From: Catenovulum agarivorans DS-2 | GTDB lineage: Bacteria > Pseudomonadota > Gammaproteobacteria > Enterobacterales > Alteromonadaceae | Length of the DNA stretch: 38,029 bases | Assembly: GCF_000568405.1 (NCBI RefSeq) | Contig: NZ_ARZY01000043.1 | Coordinates: 1 to 38,029 of the forward strand | Direction: 5' to 3' | Shown: positions 35,379 to 38,029 of the stretch, piece by piece | Numbering within the stretch: the stretch's first letter is position 1 | Layout of the letters: each line of letters opens with the position of its first letter | Notes under the pieces: generated by a model | What the model saw: the letters and a program-made list of their open reading frames with translations, nothing else | What the model was told of the DNA's origin: nothing | Databases searched by the model: none | Translations under genes and position numbers: made by a program

Positions 35379-37247
35379 ATGACTGTCAACCAGCCCACTA
35401 AACGAAGTGCAATTGGTAGAGTTTTCTCTGCATTTTGGAGCACATTAAATTTCACACGAAAGCTCATACTCAATATTTTATTTTTTGCAATTATAGCAGC
35501 CATTATTGTCGCTGCCGGCCAAGATAAAGGCACTGTTAACATTGCGCAAAAAAGCGCATTAGTGCTGAATTTATCAGGCGTAATCGTTGAGCAAAAACAA
35601 GCGGTTGACCCAGTAGATGCATTTATGGCTGAAAGTTTAGCCGACGACTCTACGCCCCAAGAAATATTATTAGCCGATGTGTTAAATGTAATTAACAATG
35701 CCGAACATGACCAGCGCATTCAAGCCATAGTGCTAGATTTAAAATATTTAGCTGGTGGTGGATTAAACAAGTTAGAAGCTATTGGTAAGCAGTTAGACAG
35801 CTTTAAACAAGCCGGCAAACAAGTAATTGCGATTGGCGACTACTACACCAAAAGCCAATACTTTTTAGCCAGTTATGCCAATGAAGTGCTATTGCACCCT
35901 ATGGGGTTTGTTCAACTTGATGGCTTTAGTATGTACAACACTTACTTTAAATCTGCTCTAGAAAAGCTCAAAGTGTCGACCTATATATTTCGAGTGGGCT
36001 CATACAAATCTGCAGTCGAACCTTTCATGCGCAATGACATGAGCGATGAAGCCAAAATAGCAAATCAAGCGTGGCTAGATCAGCTATGGAAACTTTATAA
36101 AGAGGGTGTCGCCGAGCGCAGGGGGTTACCCACAGAAGCTTTTGATGAAAAAATGGCAGACTTTGAAACCAAGTTTGCCGCCGCCAATTACGATATGGCG
36201 CAGTACAGCCTAGAAAATAATTGGGTTGACCAGTTGGTTACTCGTGAAGAAATTGATCAAAAACTAGCAGAAATTGTTGGTTGGACGGACAACAAACGCA
36301 GCTACAACAAAGTATCGTTTAAAGACTATTTATCACTAGTAAAACCAGCACAAGGCTTTGTGCAACCTGCGGGTGATAAAGTCGCAATTATCGTCGCAAA
36401 AGGTACAATTTTAGACGGACACAAAAAAGCCGGTGAAATTGGCGGAGACAGTACCGCTAAACTATTAGAGCGAGCACGTTTAGATGATTCAGTAAAAGCT
36501 GTAGTTTTGCGTATTGATAGCCCTGGTGGTAGTGCGTTTGCTTCAGAAGTTATTCGACGTGAAATTGATTTACTCCAGCAGGCTAACAAACCTGTTGTTG
36601 CATCGATGAGCTCAGTTGCCGCATCTGGCGGCTATTGGATTGCTGCAAGTGCCAATGAAATCTGGGCGCACCCAAGCACAGTTACCGGCTCGATTGGCGT
36701 ATTTGGCTTATATATGACACTAGAAAACAGTTTGAAACACATTGGGGTACAGGCTGACGGTGTATCTACAACTGAATGGCCAGTTTTAAACCCAGCGATT
36801 CCACTTGAAAAATCAAGCCAACACATTTTGCAAAAAGGTACAGAGCGCGTTTACCAAAGGTTTTTACATATAGTGTCTAAACACAGAGACATGACGTTAT
36901 CTGAAGCGGATCAGGTAGCACAAGGGCGCATTTGGATTGGTACCCAAGCACAGCAATTGGGCTTAGTAGATAAACTAGGTGATCTGGATGATGCTATTGC
37001 TTCTGCTGCTAAACTTGCGGGTGTTGAAAATTTCAAAACTAAAGTCATTGAGGCGGAGTTAACACCTCAACAGCAACTAATGAAAGAATTATTAGGACAA
37101 GTATCGGCTTGGTTTGAACAACCTTCTGATCAAAGCCCGTATAAATTCCAACCTGAATTGGTTAAAACGCTAAAAGAACTTAAACACTTGAGTCAGTGGA
37201 ACGACCCAAATGGCGTGTATGCATTTTGTGAACATTGCCGTTTTTAG
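35379..37247 (+). CDS. sppA: Signal peptide peptidase SppA, 67K type (622 aa)
   Basis: SppA is an inner-membrane serine protease that degrades cleaved signal peptides on the periplasmic side. One N-terminal membrane anchor (about 29-47) precedes two tandem ClpP-like domains, which marks the long enteric type (E. coli 618 aa). The catalytic pair can be placed: K210 (FRVGSYKSAVEP) in the first half and S416 (SSVAASGGYWIA) in the second, matching Lys209 and Ser409 of E. coli. DSPGGSAFASEVI and GSIGVFG are typical. AAGGA lies 12 bases before the ATG. It is divergent from the MltA-like gene and is followed within 20 bases by the binding-protein gene. Confidence 0.97.
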   Translation: MTVNQPTKRSAIGRVFSAFWSTLNFTRKLILNILFFAIIAAIIVAAGQDKGTVNIAQKSALVLNLSGVIVEQKQAVDPVDAFMAESLADDSTPQEILLADVLNVINNAEHDQRIQAIVLDLKYLAGGGLNKLEAIGKQLDSFKQAGKQVIAIGDYYTKSQYFLASYANEVLLHPMGFVQLDGFSMYNTYFKSALEKLKVSTYIFRVGSYKSAVEPFMRNDMSDEAKIANQAWLDQLWKLYKEGVAERRGLPTEAFDEKMADFETKFAAANYDMAQYSLENNWVDQLVTREEIDQKLAEIVGWTDNKRSYNKVSFKDYLSLVKPAQGFVQPAGDKVAIIVAKGTILDGHKKAGEIGGDSTAKLLERARLDDSVKAVVLRIDSPGGSAFASEVIRREIDLLQQANKPVVASMSSVAASGGYWIAASANEIWAHPSTVTGSIGVFGLYMTLENSLKHIGVQADGVSTTEWPVLNPAIPLEKSSQHILQKGTERVYQRFLHIVSKHRDMTLSEADQVAQGRIWIGTQAQQLGLVDKLGDLDDAIASAAKLAGVENFKTKVIEAELTPQQQLMKELLGQVSAWFEQPSDQSPYKFQPELVKTLKELKHLSQWNDPNGVYAFCEHCRF

Positions 37248-37267
37248 TTTTTAAGTACAAATCAACA

Positions 37268-37981
37268 ATGCGCAACAACTTGTTCGCAAAGTTCTTAAGC
37301 ATAGGTTTGTTGACATGCAAACCTATGCTCGTTAACGCTACAGACTTGATATCGACAAATAATTCAGCCAATAAAAAATTAGTTATCTCAACCGTTGAAA
37401 ACCACCCTCTAGTCCCTTTTGCAACAAAAGTAATGCGTCAAGCATATAAGAAACTCGGCTACGATATTGAAGTTTGGCCATTACCAGCAGCCAGAGCATT
37501 ATATATGTCAAGCACTGGTCGAGTTGATGCTGAGTTAGGGCGAGTGGCTGGCTTAAGCAAACAATATAAAACCTTGATTCAAATTAGCCCAGGTATAGTC
37601 CGATTTAAAGCTTCATTTATATCAACTAGAAGTAACAAACAATTGCACCAGCCGATGAACAACCAAACTGCCGCTGTCGTATTAATGCGTGGCATGCCTT
37701 ATGCCAATCAATTGATTAAAAACCGACCAAAAATAGAAGTTACAACCATTGAACAGGTCATTAAGATGCTAGAAAGTCAAAGGGCACAGTATGCACTAAT
37801 CGATGGCAATTACCTCTCTGACCCACGTTACCAAAATATACTGGCTGCTTATAATTCGCAAGACATCCAAGGTTCTCATCAAGCCATTCATCACTATATT
37901 CACAATAAACATGCAGCACTGGCCGAAGCTCTAAATCAAGTATTAGCCGACATGCGCAAACAAGGATTACTCGGCCACTAA
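37268..37981 (+). CDS. Periplasmic substrate-binding-like protein (237 aa)
   Basis: A signal peptide (RNNLFAKFLSIGLLTCKPMLVNA) precedes a type-2 periplasmic-binding fold of the SBP_bac_3 kind (VISTVENHPLVPFATKVMRQAYKKLG, then PLPAARALYMSSTGRVDAELGRVAG, and YALIDGNYLS). Such solitary proteins, without permease genes, are common in alteromonads and may be sensors or orphan amino-acid-binding proteins. I prefer the ATG at 37268; an ATG at 37235 would put 11 more residues (from MPFLVFKYK) in front of the signal peptide and overlap sppA by 13 bases. It follows sppA directly and is probably co-transcribed. Confidence 0.8.
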   Translation: MRNNLFAKFLSIGLLTCKPMLVNATDLISTNNSANKKLVISTVENHPLVPFATKVMRQAYKKLGYDIEVWPLPAARALYMSSTGRVDAELGRVAGLSKQYKTLIQISPGIVRFKASFISTRSNKQLHQPMNNQTAAVVLMRGMPYANQLIKNRPKIEVTTIEQVIKMLESQRAQYALIDGNYLSDPRYQNILAAYNSQDIQGSHQAIHHYIHNKHAALAEALNQVLADMRKQGLLGH

Positions 37982-37982
37982 C

Positions 37983-38001
37983 AAAAAAGGCCGCTTTCGC
38001 G
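37983..38001 (+). terminator. Left half of a terminator, cut by an insertion
   Basis: AAAAAAGGCCGC, the loop TTTC and GCG form the first arm and the start of the second arm of a classic terminator. The expected continuation (GCC plus a T run) is missing, because the sequence switches to TAATGCCGATC at 38002. It directly follows the stop of the binding-protein gene. Confidence 0.6.
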
Positions 38002-38029
38002 TAATGCCGATCAGTTAAGCAATAAATAG
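38002..38029. mobile_element. Start of a probable IS4-family insertion sequence
   Basis: TAATGCCGATCAGTTAAG agrees with the terminal inverted repeat of IS4 as I remember it. It begins exactly where the terminator hairpin is broken. The element itself, with its transposase gene, would lie outside the window, so only the end can be judged. Confidence 0.5.

Noticed and set aside
1-38029. CRISPR arrays, prophage or known defence systems
   Set aside because: I saw no regularly spaced direct repeats, no phage structural genes and no recognisable defence genes. The only mobile DNA I see is the integron, the IS91-type element and the IS4-like end.

Overview
The window looks like a chromosomal piece from a low-GC marine gammaproteobacterium, most likely of the order Alteromonadales. 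This rests on gene content and order: the macromolecular-synthesis operon (rpsU, yqeY, dnaG, rpoD) divergent from tsaD, the yejK / yejL-yejM / tRNA-Pro(GGG) block in the same order as in E. coli, and orthologues of RimO, FolM, RNase D, DbpA, MiaE and SppA that read like enteric/alteromonad proteins. The species call is inference.

Bases 1-4110 are a chromosomal integron, and this is the most interesting part. An apparently intact integron integrase (intI, 3106-4077, +) has a LexA-like box overlapping its likely promoter. The array runs leftwards from a putative attI core at 2885. Cassette borders can be read base by base. Cassette 1 starts with TTGAAC at 2884, and the 5' core of its attC at 621-615 is the exact complement (GTTCAAC). 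Cassette 2 starts with TTATGC at 569, and its attC core at 32-26 is again the exact complement (GCATAAC). Cassette 1 (about 2.3 kb) holds an IS91-type element: a tyrosine recombinase gene plus an IS91 transposase gene broken by an in-frame amber codon. Cassette 2 carries one gene of unknown function and a bulged attC hairpin that runs off the window edge.

Bases 4140-15840 are core genome: pgi and tal (glycolysis and pentose phosphate) with a terminator between them, an orphan response regulator with TPR-like repeats, a small membrane protein, folM, rimO, rnd, yejK, divergent yejL-yejM, and tRNA-Pro(GGG). YejM has a shortened, degenerate sulfatase-like domain. Bases 16050-19950 are an accessory-looking metabolic group: a sugar-porter MFS transporter divergent from a phytanoyl-CoA-dioxygenase-like enzyme, with a convergent NHL beta-propeller protein. 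The transporter-dioxygenase intergenic region holds a long AT-rich inverted repeat.

Bases 20240-29600 hold a chemoreceptor, the rpsU-yqeY-dnaG-rpoD operon with a terminator before dnaG, tsaD and dbpA. Bases 29660-38000 hold miaE, an unknown lipoprotein, an unknown membrane-anchored protein, a prolyl-4-hydroxylase-like oxygenase, a two-gene unit (secreted 3D/MltA-like protein plus methyltransferase), sppA and a periplasmic binding protein. The last 28 bases look like the end of an IS4-type insertion sequence that has cut the final terminator in half.
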